Positions 31,983 to 44,479 of a stretch of DNA of 64,000 bases are shown here, in pieces; position 1 is the first letter of the stretch, and every line of letters starts with the position of its first letter. The DNA is from Epichloe hybrida. Lineage: Eukaryota > Ascomycota > Sordariomycetes > Hypocreales > Clavicipitaceae. The notes beneath the pieces are model-generated. The model saw only the letters and a list, made by a program, of their open reading frames with translations, ran no database searches and was not told the DNA's origin. The position numbers and the translations under genes are program-made. The stretch is from assembly GCA_019022495.1 (NCBI GenBank), contig JAFEKR010000029.1, positions 620,001-684,000 of the forward strand, written 5' to 3'.

Positions 31983-34900
31983 GATAATTACCTTTTCCTC
32001 TTACTACGCGTGTGTTACGCGCAGGTAACCTATCCCTCTATCTAGATAGTTATCTAGTTAGTTAAGATAAAGCTCTTAAGGGCCTTATTAGGTAATGCCT
32101 TTATGAAGGTATTAGCTAGGTTATTCTCTCTATTAATCTATTAGATCTCGCAGAGTTCTTAGCGTTTATATAACTATTAAAGGGCTATAATATTAATTAT
32201 TAGGCGTTTCTCCTTTATTATACTAAGCTTAATAAGGCACTTATATAAGGAGTATAAATCCATATATATAATAACCAGGATCTTTAGGAGCTTTAGCTAG
32301 TTAGTAACTAAGTTTAGGGTGGTTATAATTACGTAAGCTATATTAACACTAGCTACTATACTATAGACTTCTAAGGTAAGTATACTTCACATAACTCTCT
32401 TACTCTTTATTAAGCTAAAGTATATAATATTACCTTTAATTATAAACTTACCATTAGTGTAGTCTTTATTCGCTAGGATAAGTACATATCCTAGTTATAA
32501 GGATAGGTCCTAGTTATTAGCAAAGGATCTATTTACAAAGGTAAAGAGCTTTGCTTTCTTAAGGTTAATTAGGATAAATATTAGACCTCTCTCTAGGTAA
32601 TCTATCTGCCACTTTAGGCAGCAATTAAGGGCTTTCACATCCTCTAGGGTTAGCTCCTAGTATTATACAGCAACAAATAGGTTAAAGCAAGCCTCTAGTT
32701 AGCAGATTAAGGTAATATAAGCGCCTCGGGCCCTCTACTTAATATATTTATGCTTTAAGTTAGTTATTAGAACTAACTCTAACTTATTACTTTACCCTTT
32801 TTACTAGATCTTAATAGTATTATTCTCTAGCAAGATAATACTACTATTAAACATAAGAGGGCAGTCCTAAGTTAGGAATTACTTTAGCTTTACATTAAAG
32901 CCTACTATAGTAAGCTAGGTCTCTTCCTTCTTAGAGAACTTCTTATCCAAGAGGCTAATCATGTTATTAGTCTATATTCTAATGTAAGTAAAGTTAGGGC
33001 TTTCCTTTATAGTTATAAGCAGGCAGGGATTATATATAGAGGTTTCCATCTAGAGGTTCTCTTTATAATACTTATAATACATAACCTACTAGTGTGTTCC
33101 TACCTCTACAAGCCTATAAAGAGGTTTTATAACCCTTAAGATCATACTAGGCAGGTAAAGATACTATATCTAAATTAGCAAGCGCGCTAGGATTAGCCAC
33201 TCTAGTAATATACAGGCCTGTATATAAGCCTAATAGATATCTCTTAGCTAGATAAGGAATTTCCTTAATCTTACTAACAGGGCTATTACGAGGATAAGAC
33301 GTTAGCTCGTGTGTTAAATCGTTAGGGCCTGTATAAGAATAGCCTATTTCCCTTTATTCTTATACCCTTAGATCATAAGGCATAACTTTTTATAGGGTTT
33401 TGTTGTCTTGCCCTTAATCTTATTAATCATCCAGGAATTAAAGATTTAAATTCTACTATGTTCTTCCTTATTAAACATAATAAATTCAAAAACACCTTAC
33501 TTAATTAGAGCGTTAATTTCCGCTTTTATTAACAGCTTAAAAGGTTCGCTAGGGGTCTTAATAATTCCTTCCTTACATAGCTTAATTATAAGAGCTAGGT
33601 TACTATGTTCTTTTGCTAACAGGAAAGTATTAGCACCTTAAGGCATCACAGAAGGGTTCTTCCATAGCCTTCCGTGTTCTCACTTTAGTAGTATTAGTAG
33701 CACTATATTCTTATTATAGGCCTCTTGCCCTTTTTCTCCTTCCTTTTTACTAGGCTTTGCTATCTTTTTTACACTAGGATTATTATAGTAAGGCTTAATA
33801 AATATTAACCTAAAGGTCTTTAGGCCTCTAGGTATATTAAGTATATAGCTTTCTCTAGTAATTACTAGTAGCTTATATAGACCTACCTATCCCTTACCTT
33901 CTCACTAGACCTTAACCTTTAATCTAAGCAGCAGGCTAAGGGTCTTTAAGGTATCTAGGCCATTACGTTTAGTAAGGGCCTTATTAACCTTCTAGATAGT
34001 ATAGAGTCTCTTAATCTCTTTAGTAGCCTTCTATACTATAATTATATACTATATAATATTAGGCGATAGTAGGGACTTATTTATTATACATAAGTAAGCT
34101 TTAAAGATAAGGAGGGTTAGGATAAGGCTATTAGGGCTTATAGTGTTATTTAGGGCCTTAATTACTATTTAAAGGGCAATAGGTTCTAGTATTATAAGGT
34201 ATTCGCGTCTAATTATATTATAGGCTCTTTAGAGTAGCCTATAATACCTTTTAACCTTCCCTATGCTATAGTATGCCTTAATAAGGACTTCCTTAATTAA
34301 AATTAATATTAAAGCTATAAATTATCTAAATTTATTACTATAGAAGTTTATTCTAGCGTCTATAATAATAAAGTCTAGGGGGCCTAGGTAAGCATTAATC
34401 TAGTATATTTAGAGGGCTTCCTAGGTTATTTTTATAGAGATATTATTAAGGAATTTCACTATATTAAACGCTATAGCCACATCTATAGCGTAAAGTGTAG
34501 GGCGGTTACTATCTAGGTAGAAGATATTTACTATTACTTTATAATTAAAGCTATACTTATCCTTAAGGGTAAACTTAAAGTAATTAGGGCTATCTATATA
34601 TATTTAGTATTAGTAGTAGATTTTTATTAGCTCCCTAATAGCTTTAATATTAATGTCGTGCCCTAATTTATAAAGAACCTTATGTAAACATTAGATTAAT
34701 AGATGCCTAAAGCAGCGATATAGTTACTATAGCTTGCCTTCTATAAGGTAGCTTTAAGTAACTGCTTCTTCTTTCTATGTAAGAAGCATCTAGGCGTGGC
34801 CTTATTTGCGTATAATAGGGACTTTAATGTTTCCTTATTATAGCGTGTTCTTAGAGATATTAAAGTTAATCTTTAAATAGTCTATATTATTAAGGGATAA

Positions 34901-37535
34901 GAGAAATAGAGTGTTCGTAGGGATAACCTAAAAGAGAATGTTTCTAAAGGGAGTAAGCATATTAGCCACTCTAAGCGCGATAATTAGGTCTCCTACGCTA
35001 AATCTAACTAATACCTTTTTCTCTGTTAATTCATTAAGCTATAATATAGGCATCTAATGTTATAAAGTAAGAAATTAAGGGTGCCTTACTATAGAGAACT
35101 TTATGGCTCCTGTATTAGGTATAATCCCTTAGAATATTATATAGGAATAGCGATCTTCTAACATAAACATCACTAGGGCTTTGTTTATAAGTTCCTACTA
35201 AAAGGGGTCTTCTTTGCTTAGACTATAATAAGCTGCTTACCTTGTTAGGAAATAAACCGTTCTTTTGCTATTAATCTAGGTTCTATAAGTAAAGAAGCTT
35301 ATAAGTACTAGCCTATCTATATTATTAGGGCTATTATTAAATCTAATGCTTTTCATATACTAAGCGATTTTATTATTAATAGGGGTTTAAGACTTGTGTT
35401 CTCCCTTGTACTAAGTAAGGAATAAATAATATAAGTTATTAGCTAGATCTATAAGGTAGTGGTTCTTAAAGCGTTAAAATGCCTTCTTATAGTTCTCTTT
35501 AGGGTGCTTAGATAACTAGCATCCTTCCTTACTATATATGTAGCACTTCTTTGTGTGGGGAGTACCTCCTTTTCCTTATAGTTTTAAGGGGTATTAGGTC
35601 TCTTTTCTAGTCCTATTATATCTTTGGTTAGTCTAGAATTACTCTAGGGTTATAGCTTTAGTTAGGAACTATTAATAGTTCTTCTTCTCTTCCTTAATAA
35701 GATAAAGGGTTATTCTAATCTATTTATAGAACTCTTGTAGTCTATCTAGTAGATTTATAATCACTCCTCTATACTTTGGAATACCATAATAGGCTCTAAT
35801 AAGTTAATTCTAAAGTGCCCTTTTAGTTTAGCTTACTTTAGGCACTACTTGTTATAAGATAGCTAGTCTTTCTATAAGTTTATTAAAGCATTTAATTATT
35901 AACTTACTTAGGTTATTATTTACTATTCCTCACAGGGAAGTATTGTTTTACTCTAGCAAATATCTTTACTATATATCCTTAGTTTTAAATTATTCTCTTA
36001 TATAGCTAATAAGCATAAGGAGATCTTATAGTTATCTAGGTTTAGAGAGGTAGTTTATATAGTATTATAGTGCTTTACCTTTAAGTATAACCTTAAAAGC
36101 ATAACTAGCTTATTTAGGCTAGATATTAAGTAACTTACACTTTCTGCGAAATATTTAAAGCTTTAATTTAAGGATATTATAGTTATTAGCGCTATAGAGT
36201 TATTCCTTAGGGTATACCTTAGATAGGTTAATAATTTACTTTAGTAAAGGTCTTTAGGTCTATAGGGGTCCTCTAGGTATTTCCCTTTATATTTATAAAA
36301 AGGGTAGTAAGGTCTTTAGGAAGTAAGAGGGCGGCTTTATAGGCAGCACCCTTAGGGCTTATTATTCCCTTTAATCCTTCTCTTCCTTATATTAGGAAGG
36401 AGGAATTATAGCTCTTTAAGCTATGCTAATAGGGGCACTACTAGCCCTAGATGGTATAGGTTACCTCTATTAGTAACTCTCTTACTTAGGGGTATTATTA
36501 GTAGTGTTACTAGGGTAATACTACTAACTTACCTTTAGTAAAGGTATAAGCAGGGGAGTTACCCGCGGATGCTTGTAAATAGTATCCTTAGGCGGTCTTA
36601 ACTCTAGGTTAATTAACCTTCCTAGGGGAGATTAACTAGGCCTTCCTAGAGGGGATTAACTTAGTCTTCCTAGGGGAGTCTAGCTTGTTAATCCTTTTAA
36701 TAGTAATTATACTAACAAATAGGGTGACAGGGTAGGTTACCTAGTTCTAACATTACTATTATCTAGTAGATTACGGAAGAACTCTTTATTCTATAGGTTC
36801 TTTTAGAAGCCTATGTACTTCTTCCTAGCCTCTTTAATTTCTTTAAGAGTTTAAAATTAGAATTCTTCTTAGTTTACTACTTCTTTAAGGTTATTTACTA
36901 TCTTAGTGCCTCTTCTAATAGTTATGTATACTCTATTATAAAGAAGATAGTCTTGAAGTCTGTTCTATGAAAGGTCTTTCCCTTCTGTGAACTTATCCCT
37001 TAACTATTTGTAAAAGTTATTACTAAATTTAGAGAATAGTGTTCTTCTAAATAACCCTTGCTCCTTGTATTATTTAGTCTTTATAAGGATATAGAGACTG
37101 ATTTCCTTAGGTGTTATTATCTCTTTATGTTTAGAACTTCCTATTCGTTAGAGTAGTTCTTCTATAATGTGTTATTAAAGCCTTATAGAGATATAGGGGT
37201 ATGGGTTAGTGTAGATAGGGGTTTTTCCTTTGTTAAGGTATTTATTATTATCTCCTGTTTTAATGCCTTCCATAGTATTATTATAGCTATTAGTCTCGCT
37301 AGGAACTCTAAATTAACTAGAGGTCCTAGATAGTCTAGCTATATTTAATATTCTAATTAATTAAGGGAGGTAGATCTTATAATGTAAGGAGATAATAGGT
37401 ATAACTATGATTATGTAACGTTTTTTAGATATAAAGGATTGCGAGGCGAGGCGGTTGACTTTAAATGCGTGATAGAATGCATAACAAAGAAAGATAAGGG
37501 GATAGCTTAGCTACTAGTATTAAACCTTTCTTTAT
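31983..37535 (-). pseudogene. B2 gag-pol remnant
   Basis: Ends set by analogy with B1 (offset about 14,283 bp). The same domain order is expected, with RNase H at about 32,055-32,410 and integrase near 34,280-34,600. B1 and B2 differ mainly by transitions, each copy keeping the unmutated base at some sites. No long open frame survives. Confidence 0.78.
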
Positions 37536-37745
37536 TATTTCAGAGTCTATATAGATATAGATATTAATACTAAAGTAAGAAGAGAGCTATATTATACCTT
37601 TCCGTTAGCATAACTTATTATCAAATGTGGCCCTCCTATTTCATAGGGTAAGTCATTATTAGATAAGCTGCCTTTTCTAATTAACCTTACTAATCTATGG
37701 TGTTCAAAGACTACGTGGTTATTTATGAAGGTAACTACTAATTAG

Positions 37746-38054
37746 TGTTAGATTTATAGGGTATTGAATTCAATGTGTAATATAGTTATGAGCCCGAAGA
37801 ATAGTATTATTATTGATTATCTATTCTAGGCTACGTTGTTTGTTATTATAATTAATTAAGTTGTTAGAAAAGAGAGGTAAAAAGCTAGAAGTTATAATAC
37901 ATAAAGGGAAAAGGGGTTACGCGTTTGTGTCCCCATATTTCCTAGCCAATCAACGTGCCAGGTTATGGGTCACGTGTGGGGTCCACGCGTAGCCTAAGCT
38001 TCTGCTAGGTAATTGCGGCTGCGACGCGCGATTGATATCACCTTTGTTCCAACA
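37746..38054. repeat. B2 right LTR (309 bp)
   Basis: Mutated first half; last 110-130 bp mostly intact, ending ATCACCTTTGTTCCAACA. Confidence 0.93.
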
Positions 38055-38700
38055 AGTATATATACTTATTATATAGTAGATTTTTAATATAATCTAAATA
38101 AGATATCCTTAAATTTTTATACTATTTAGGTATTTAGTTATAGAATTATAAAGTTTTAGCTAATTTAGACTATTAAGCTATATATATATATAGGGTAGCT
38201 ATAAATAGTATTATCTAAACTTAACTTATAGTAAAATTTATTCTTTATATTTTAAAGGTTTTCCTATCTTTCTAGCTTTTATTTAGGATTTACTATGCAT
38301 TTTAATATAGTATTTTTGCTTTAAATATAATATTTACCCTAAAGAAATAATTTATAATTCTAAATAAATAAGATTAAAACTCTAATAAAAATATACTTAT
38401 ATATATAAGGAATTTATTATAAAGAGAAAATTAAAATTTATTTAATAAATACTTCTTTTACTATTAAGCTATTTTATTATAATTATAATAAATTATATTA
38501 GCTTTGAACCTTTTTTAAACTAAAAGAAAAGGAAAAAACCTAGGAAAAGCTTATAAAGAAAAGTTAAAATATTATATAAAGAATAATCATAATATATATA
38601 CTATTTTTTTAATATTAAGTAAATAAATAAATAAGCTTTAAAAGTAAGTTTAATTATTTATACTACTTTTAGCTTACTTACTTAGTTATATAGTGTTTCT
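38055..38700. other. AT-rich segment related to 30,900-31,170
   Basis: Starts AGTATATATACTTATTATATAGTAGATTTTT and follows the pattern of the sequence at about 30,905 (TTATATAGTAGATTTTT, then AATCTAA, TTTAGTTAT and AAGTTTTAGCT blocks in the same order). No open frame. This may be a diverged, non-coding repeat family. Confidence 0.45.
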
Positions 38701-38701
38701 T

Positions 38702-39090
38702 AAAGTGGGTCTAAAAGTGGGTCTTGTTAAACACTAAAAACCAAGTATAATCCCTTTTTATAGTTATATAACTTTAGCTAAGAAGAGGAGGATATATAAA
38801 AGTGGGTCTAAAAGTGGGTCTTGTTAAACACTAAAAACCAAGTATAATCCCTTTCTATAGTTATATAACTTTAGCTAAGAAGAGGAGGATATATAAAAGT
38901 GGGTCTAAAAGTGGGTCCTATTAGTTATACTATAAACCTAGTATTATCTCTTTACTTAGTTATATAATTCTAGCTAAAAAGAAATATATATACAAAAGTG
39001 GGTCTAAAAGTGGGTCCTATTAGTTATACTATAAACATAATAATCTCTTTACTTAGTTATGTAATTTTAGTTAAAAAGAGAGAAATATAC
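38702..39090. repeat. Four tandem units of about 97 bp
   Basis: Each unit opens with AAAGTGGGTCTAAAAGTGGGTC (a doubled 11-mer) and then carries CCAAGTATAATC or ACTATAAACCTAGTAT, TAGTTATATAACTTTAGCTAA and AGGAGGATATATA. The first two units are nearly identical; the last two are a diverged pair, so the array probably grew by pairs. Confidence 0.92.
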
Positions 39091-39156
39091 TAAAGTAAGT
39101 CTTATAGTTATATTAGGACTTACTTTCTATTAGTATAAAATTATAAATAGTATAAT

Positions 39157-39414
39157 TGTTAGATGCACCAAGGTCCTACGCAGGTAATAAATCCCGTATA
39201 AATTGAAGTCAATGATAGATAGATAGCTAGCTAGGAAAGAGAGAGAAAAGAGGGAAAGTCTAGATACTAGAAAAGGTAAGCGAAATTCGTATATAGGGCA
39301 TAAAAGGGGGTGGCGAATTAATGCAGCCAATCGCATCGCGTGCATCACGCTAGACCCACAATTAGTCTAGTCTTTAGCCACGATTAAACCAATGAAGATC
39401 CGAAGGAATTAACA
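39157..39414. repeat. C left LTR (258 bp)
   Basis: Outer end keeps CpG and CpA bases that are mutated in the right copy (for example GCACCAAGGTCCTACGCAGG). Confidence 0.92.
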
Positions 39415-39699
39415 CTAGTAATCTCTCTTTTTCCTTCGTAGCTAAAGAGCTTAAAAACATAATAAAAATTAGATTAAAGGAAAGTGTACACTAGTGGATC
39501 CCTTAATAGGAATCCGCTGCTCTGATTAGCTGTTATGGCATTAGTTAATTAAATTAATTTATTATTCCTTACCTAAGCTTTTATTTCCTAATATCATAGG
39601 TCTTTTTACCTATCCTTTAACACGAATCATTAATTCATTTGAATTAATCAAAGAGGAAAGTAATGAATTTGGTAATGCTTTTATTATTATATCCGCCGG

Positions 39700-42600
39700 A
39701 TTATCATTGCCATTAATTCACCTAACTTTGTAAATCTCATGCCTTTTATATAATTAACAAAGGGCTATAATATTAATCATTAGTCTCTTCTCCTTTGTAG
39801 TTCCTAGCTTTATAAGATATTTATATAATAAAAAAGAATTAGTATAAAGAATTATAGGAATTTAAGGTATTTTTAATTAATCCGTAATCTAATGTAGAGT
39901 CGTGGAAATCGCGTAGGTAATATCTACGCCTTAAACTATGCTATATAACTCGGAGGCAAGCGCGCTATAAGTAACTCTCTTACTCTTTGTTAAGCTATAT
40001 ATAATAATATTACCTTTTATAATAAAGGTGTTATTATCTTACATTATCTTATTGCCGATCATAATCACGTATCCGATCTGTGAGCTTAGATCCTTATTAT
40101 TAGCAAGCGATCTATTTACGAACATAAAGAGCTTTGCCTCTTTAAGAACTAAAGGAATATATTATAGTCCACGCTATTAATTCTTAATCTGCTATTTAAG
40201 GCGTTTGTTAAGATATGTAATATCTTCTATAAAGGGCTCTTAGTGTTAAGCTATAATTAAAAGGTTATAGGAAGCTTCTAGTTAATATATAGTTATAATA
40301 TAGCTTCCTTAGGCTTATTATTCCATGTAGTCTTGCTTTGCTATTAGGGATTAAGGATTAACTTCCTTAATCTTCTAACTCTAGCCTTTTTAGGTTAATA
40401 TTAGCAAGTTATTAGTGTTCTAGGTTAAGATATAGCTATTAAAGATAAGGGGATTCTTAGCGGTTAATTATTACTTTTCTTTAGCTATAAAATTAGCCTT
40501 CTAGAGCTCTTTCTCTTCTTTTTAGAAGAAGTTATTATTACTTAGGCCTAATATATTATTAGTTTATATTCTAATAATACTAAAGAGATTCTTATTATTC
40601 AGGGCTATGATTAATAAGCAGGGATTATAAGTTAAGGTTATTATATTAAGGTTATCCTTATAGTGATAGAAGTACGTTGCCTACTAGTGGGTTCTGGCCT
40701 CTGTAATCCTGTAAAGAGGTCTAATTAATTTGATTATAGTCCTTTCTAGAAAGAGATATGTAATTTGCTTTAGTAGTCTCATAATAATTAGCCTTATTAG
40801 CATTATGTGTAATTAAGTGTAGGCTTGCGTAATATCGCGAATCTAAAGGTAAATACCTTTTCTTCTTAATAATAGAGCAATAGCTACGATTAGGCATTAG
40901 CTTACTTGTTAAATTATCAGCGATTACATTAGGATGAATTCCTTTCCTTTATCATTATAGCCTTATATAATGAGACAAGATTTCTCGTACAGCGAGTCTG
41001 TTCCTTTGCCTTTAATCTCTCTGACTATATAAGAATCAAAGATTCTATAACCTCTATGCTTTGCTAGGTTAAACTTAATGAATTTAAACATATTATAAGC
41101 TTATAAAGCATTAATCTTAGCTTAATTAGACTGCTTAAAGGGTTTTCCTAGGGTTATAATCCTTCCTTCTTAGCGGAGCTAAAGGGCAAGGTTTTAATTA
41201 GCCTCTTCCTTTACTATAAGGAATACTATGCTTAGCATCCCTCTAGTTATAACCTCTTAAATAAAGGCCTTCTCTTAATCTTTGTTTATAAGTATATAGA
41301 GCTAAACTAGGCTAACGTCTTTCTTAGGGCTATAAGGTTTTCTTTTCCTTACTTTTATTCCTTTAGGGCATAGTAATAAGTCTTTAACTTAACAGCTTCC
41401 CCTTAGGGCCTTTTAGGCTTTATAAGCCTCTTTATTAAACTCTCCTACACTTATGAATTACACTATAAGGGCTTTCCTTAGTCTCCCTTACTTTCTCTTA
41501 GCTAGTATCTATAGCTCTTTATCTTCTTCTATTAGAGGATTTCTTTTATTAGCGGTAGTTAGTTATATAGCTTCTCCTTCCTTTATGTTGCTTAGCTATT
41601 ACTCTAGTAGATTATAGGGCTTTATCTCCTATTACTCTAGCCCCTCTATAATACACAGGTCTTTGTAGTAGGGCTTTACTACTATAGAGCGGAACTTTAC
41701 TAGGCTATAGGGCATATTAATAGTATAGGTCTCTTTATTAGTAGTAAGTAGCTTATATAAGCTATGCTAGCTACCTTTCTCTCTTTATATATATATATTA
41801 GCCTATAGGGGCAGCTAATATATAGGTACTATATTAGGGCCGTTCTAGGCTCTAAGGGCATTACAGACTTGCCATAAAGCTAGAAGACATTAGACTTTGT
41901 CCATTACCTTACAAATTACCTTAGTATATTAAATAATAGAGATGCTTAGCGGTAACTTATCTATTATCTATAGGTAGCCTCTAAAGACTAGCATAGTTAG
42001 AATAATACTATTTAAGCTTATAGAGTTATTAATAGCCTTAATAGCTATTTAGAGGCGTTGCTCTAGCGCGAGCTCTGTTCTAATTAAGTCTATAATAATA
42101 TTATAGGCTTAGTGTAGAGGTCTATAGTATCTCTTAACTTTTCTAATACTATTATAAGCTTTAATTAGTATCTTATTAGTCTTAATTAATATTAGTTAAG
42201 TATAGTGCTTAAACTTAGTAGAAGCGAAGTTATTGCTAGTATTGTGGATAATCTAATCTAGAGGTTTAAGATAAGTATTAATCTAATATTCGCGGATTGC
42301 GTCCTAGATATCTTAAGCCTTCTACTTCTTTAGATTAAGGAATTAGGCTACTTAGAACAAGGTTGCTAAATTAACAATGTGAAGCACTAGTTAGCTATTA
42401 ATTTACATGATATTAACAATAATCTTGTAGTTAAATTCGTGGTCATCTTTAATTATAAACTTAAATTAACTAGGGGCCTTTCTATATATCTAGTAATAGT
42501 AGCAGACTTTAGTTAATTCCTTAATTACCTAGCGTTTAACTTCGTGACTAGCTTAGTAAAGGATCTTTATAAGCTATTAAACAGAAGGGTAACTAAGTTA

Positions 42601-42946
42601 ATAATATAATTAATAGATATCTCCTTCTAAAAGGTAAAAAGTAACTATCTCTCTTACTTCTAGTAACTACTAAGGGTATCCCTATTATCGCATAATAGGT
42701 ATAGTCTTATTACCTTAGATAAGTATATTAGCAAGGTTATTAATCTTAACTTATATTTTATCCATATTAGTAATTAAGAAGAGAAAGAGGGTAGCTATAT
42801 TAAGGACGTAGAATTCAAGCTCTCTAAGTTCTATAGGTATATAAAGGATTCCTCTTATAACTACTAATCTAGCGCTAAATGTAATAATTTAGGGTTTATA
42901 GGGGGTTACCTTTAATAAAGGTATTAATCTTAATAAAGCCTTTACT
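39700..42946 (-). pseudogene. Element C pol remnant, part left of LINE F
   Basis: Approximate ends. Minus-strand RNase H at the left end, then reverse transcriptase and integrase-side sequence toward 42,900, where the LINE breaks it. Resumes at 49,541. Many TAG/TAA stops. Confidence 0.7.
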
Positions 42947-43099
42947 TATACCTCTCCTATAAAACCTTCGCACAAACTTCCGCACCGCTCTAAAGGTCCG
43001 GAATTACCTCTAAAATACAAACCATATTAATATTTGAATTCCTCGCCTCTATTTACCCCCCCCTACAATATCGCATTACAATAGAGCTAGTGGCGGGAG

Positions 43100-44430
43100 T
43101 GCGGACGTGCTAATAGTAATTAACTTAGGAGAAAGGGGGCTAGCATAGAGCTACCACTACCTAAACGTAGGAATAGGATAGTTTAATATTTAGAGCAGCG
43201 AGAACAACCCTACGACGGACTAGATCTAATTTAAACATCCAGATAATATAAAATACTATAATAAAATCGCAAGCCTTATCCCTAGTAATAAAGTTACTTA
43301 GGTGTGGCACATTACTAAAGCTATTACTAGGCAGGCAGCGGACCGCGCCTAAGCTAAAGCAATAGTAATAAACCATAATAACAGTAACATCCACACTACT
43401 AAAGAAGCCCTTAAATAAGCCCTTAAAGAGGCTATTAAAGAAGGAACTAAAGGAAGCAACACTCTAACCTAGGCAAGTATCGCCGCCGGCCTGGCTCCTA
43501 AATAAATAAATAGCTTACCTCCCCCCCTCTAGATCCCTAGTAGATAGGACTAAGAGGTACTTATTAAAGGGAACACTATCTAGGAATCGCTCTAGTCTAG
43601 GGGCACGGAAGACATAGTAATAGTAGTAAATAAAGCCATAGGCTAGGCTATAGTAGTAGTAGCTAGAAGACTCCCTAGTGGGGATATAATCATTACCTTT
43701 AAAGGAAACACCGCCTAACATAGAGAAGACTAAAAATAGATTACTAAAGCATTTGGGCTAGAGGCGGCCCTTTACCATCACGTGCTTAGCGTTATTATTA
43801 AAGGATTTCTAACTAAACACACCTCTCTTAAGAACCTAGTAATAGAAATTAGAAAAGCTAATAAGGTAAATATAGTGAAGGCAATAGTAAGATAACCCCA
43901 GGGCAAAGGCGCCTAAAGAACCACTCTAATACTAGGCCTAGCTAAAGTAGAAGATACTAATAAGATATGCTAAGATAGTATAGTCTTTAAAGCAAAGCTT
44001 TTCTAAACTAAACTATATAATAAGACCTTATAACCCTAATAATACTATAATTACTTCTAAACAGGCTATATAGCTAAGTTCTATAAGGCAGCACTAAGGT
44101 GTAGTAGGTGCGGAGCTAGCTATTATAAGGATAGAGAGTCCTCCTACCCTATAAAAGACAGACAGGTAAAGGAGAACTACATCCTATGCTCCAGGCCATA
44201 CCTAGCCTAGTTAAGGGACTATCCTATCCTAAAAGAGAAGTAAAATGCTGCTAAAGCGGGATATCTTAAATAGCCCTCCCGCTTCACTACCTACTCCCTA
44301 AGCAAAGGCTTAACCACACCCCGCGAGAGACCTAGCATAGTAGTAAAACCTATTATTATAGCAAGTAAAAAGAGAGGACGCCCTATAAATGCAGAATAAA
44401 GCGCTAAATAACTAAGATTAGGAAGCATTA
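43100..44430 (+). pseudogene. LINE F ORF1 (gag-like, zinc knuckle)
   Basis: Approximate ends. A C-x2-C zinc-knuckle start is read at 44,100-44,111 (R-C-S-R-C-G), with Tyr in place of the expected His further on, as a C-to-T change would give. Frame differs from ORF2, as usual for Tad/I-clade LINEs. Confidence 0.65.
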
Positions 44431-44479
44431 GATAATATACGGAGTAACTTAGAGCTAGAATAAAGCTAGCATAAGACAG

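Larger units (their letters stand above)
31248..38054 (-). mobile_element. Copia-type LTR retrotransposon B, copy 2 (B2)
   Basis: 6,807 bp, collinear with B1 over its whole length and in the same orientation. LTRs of 309 bp (31248-31556 and 37746-38054). Target duplication GGTAT (31243-31247) and AGTAT (38055-38059) differ by one G-to-A transition, as RIP would cause. Coding on the minus strand. Confidence 0.92.
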
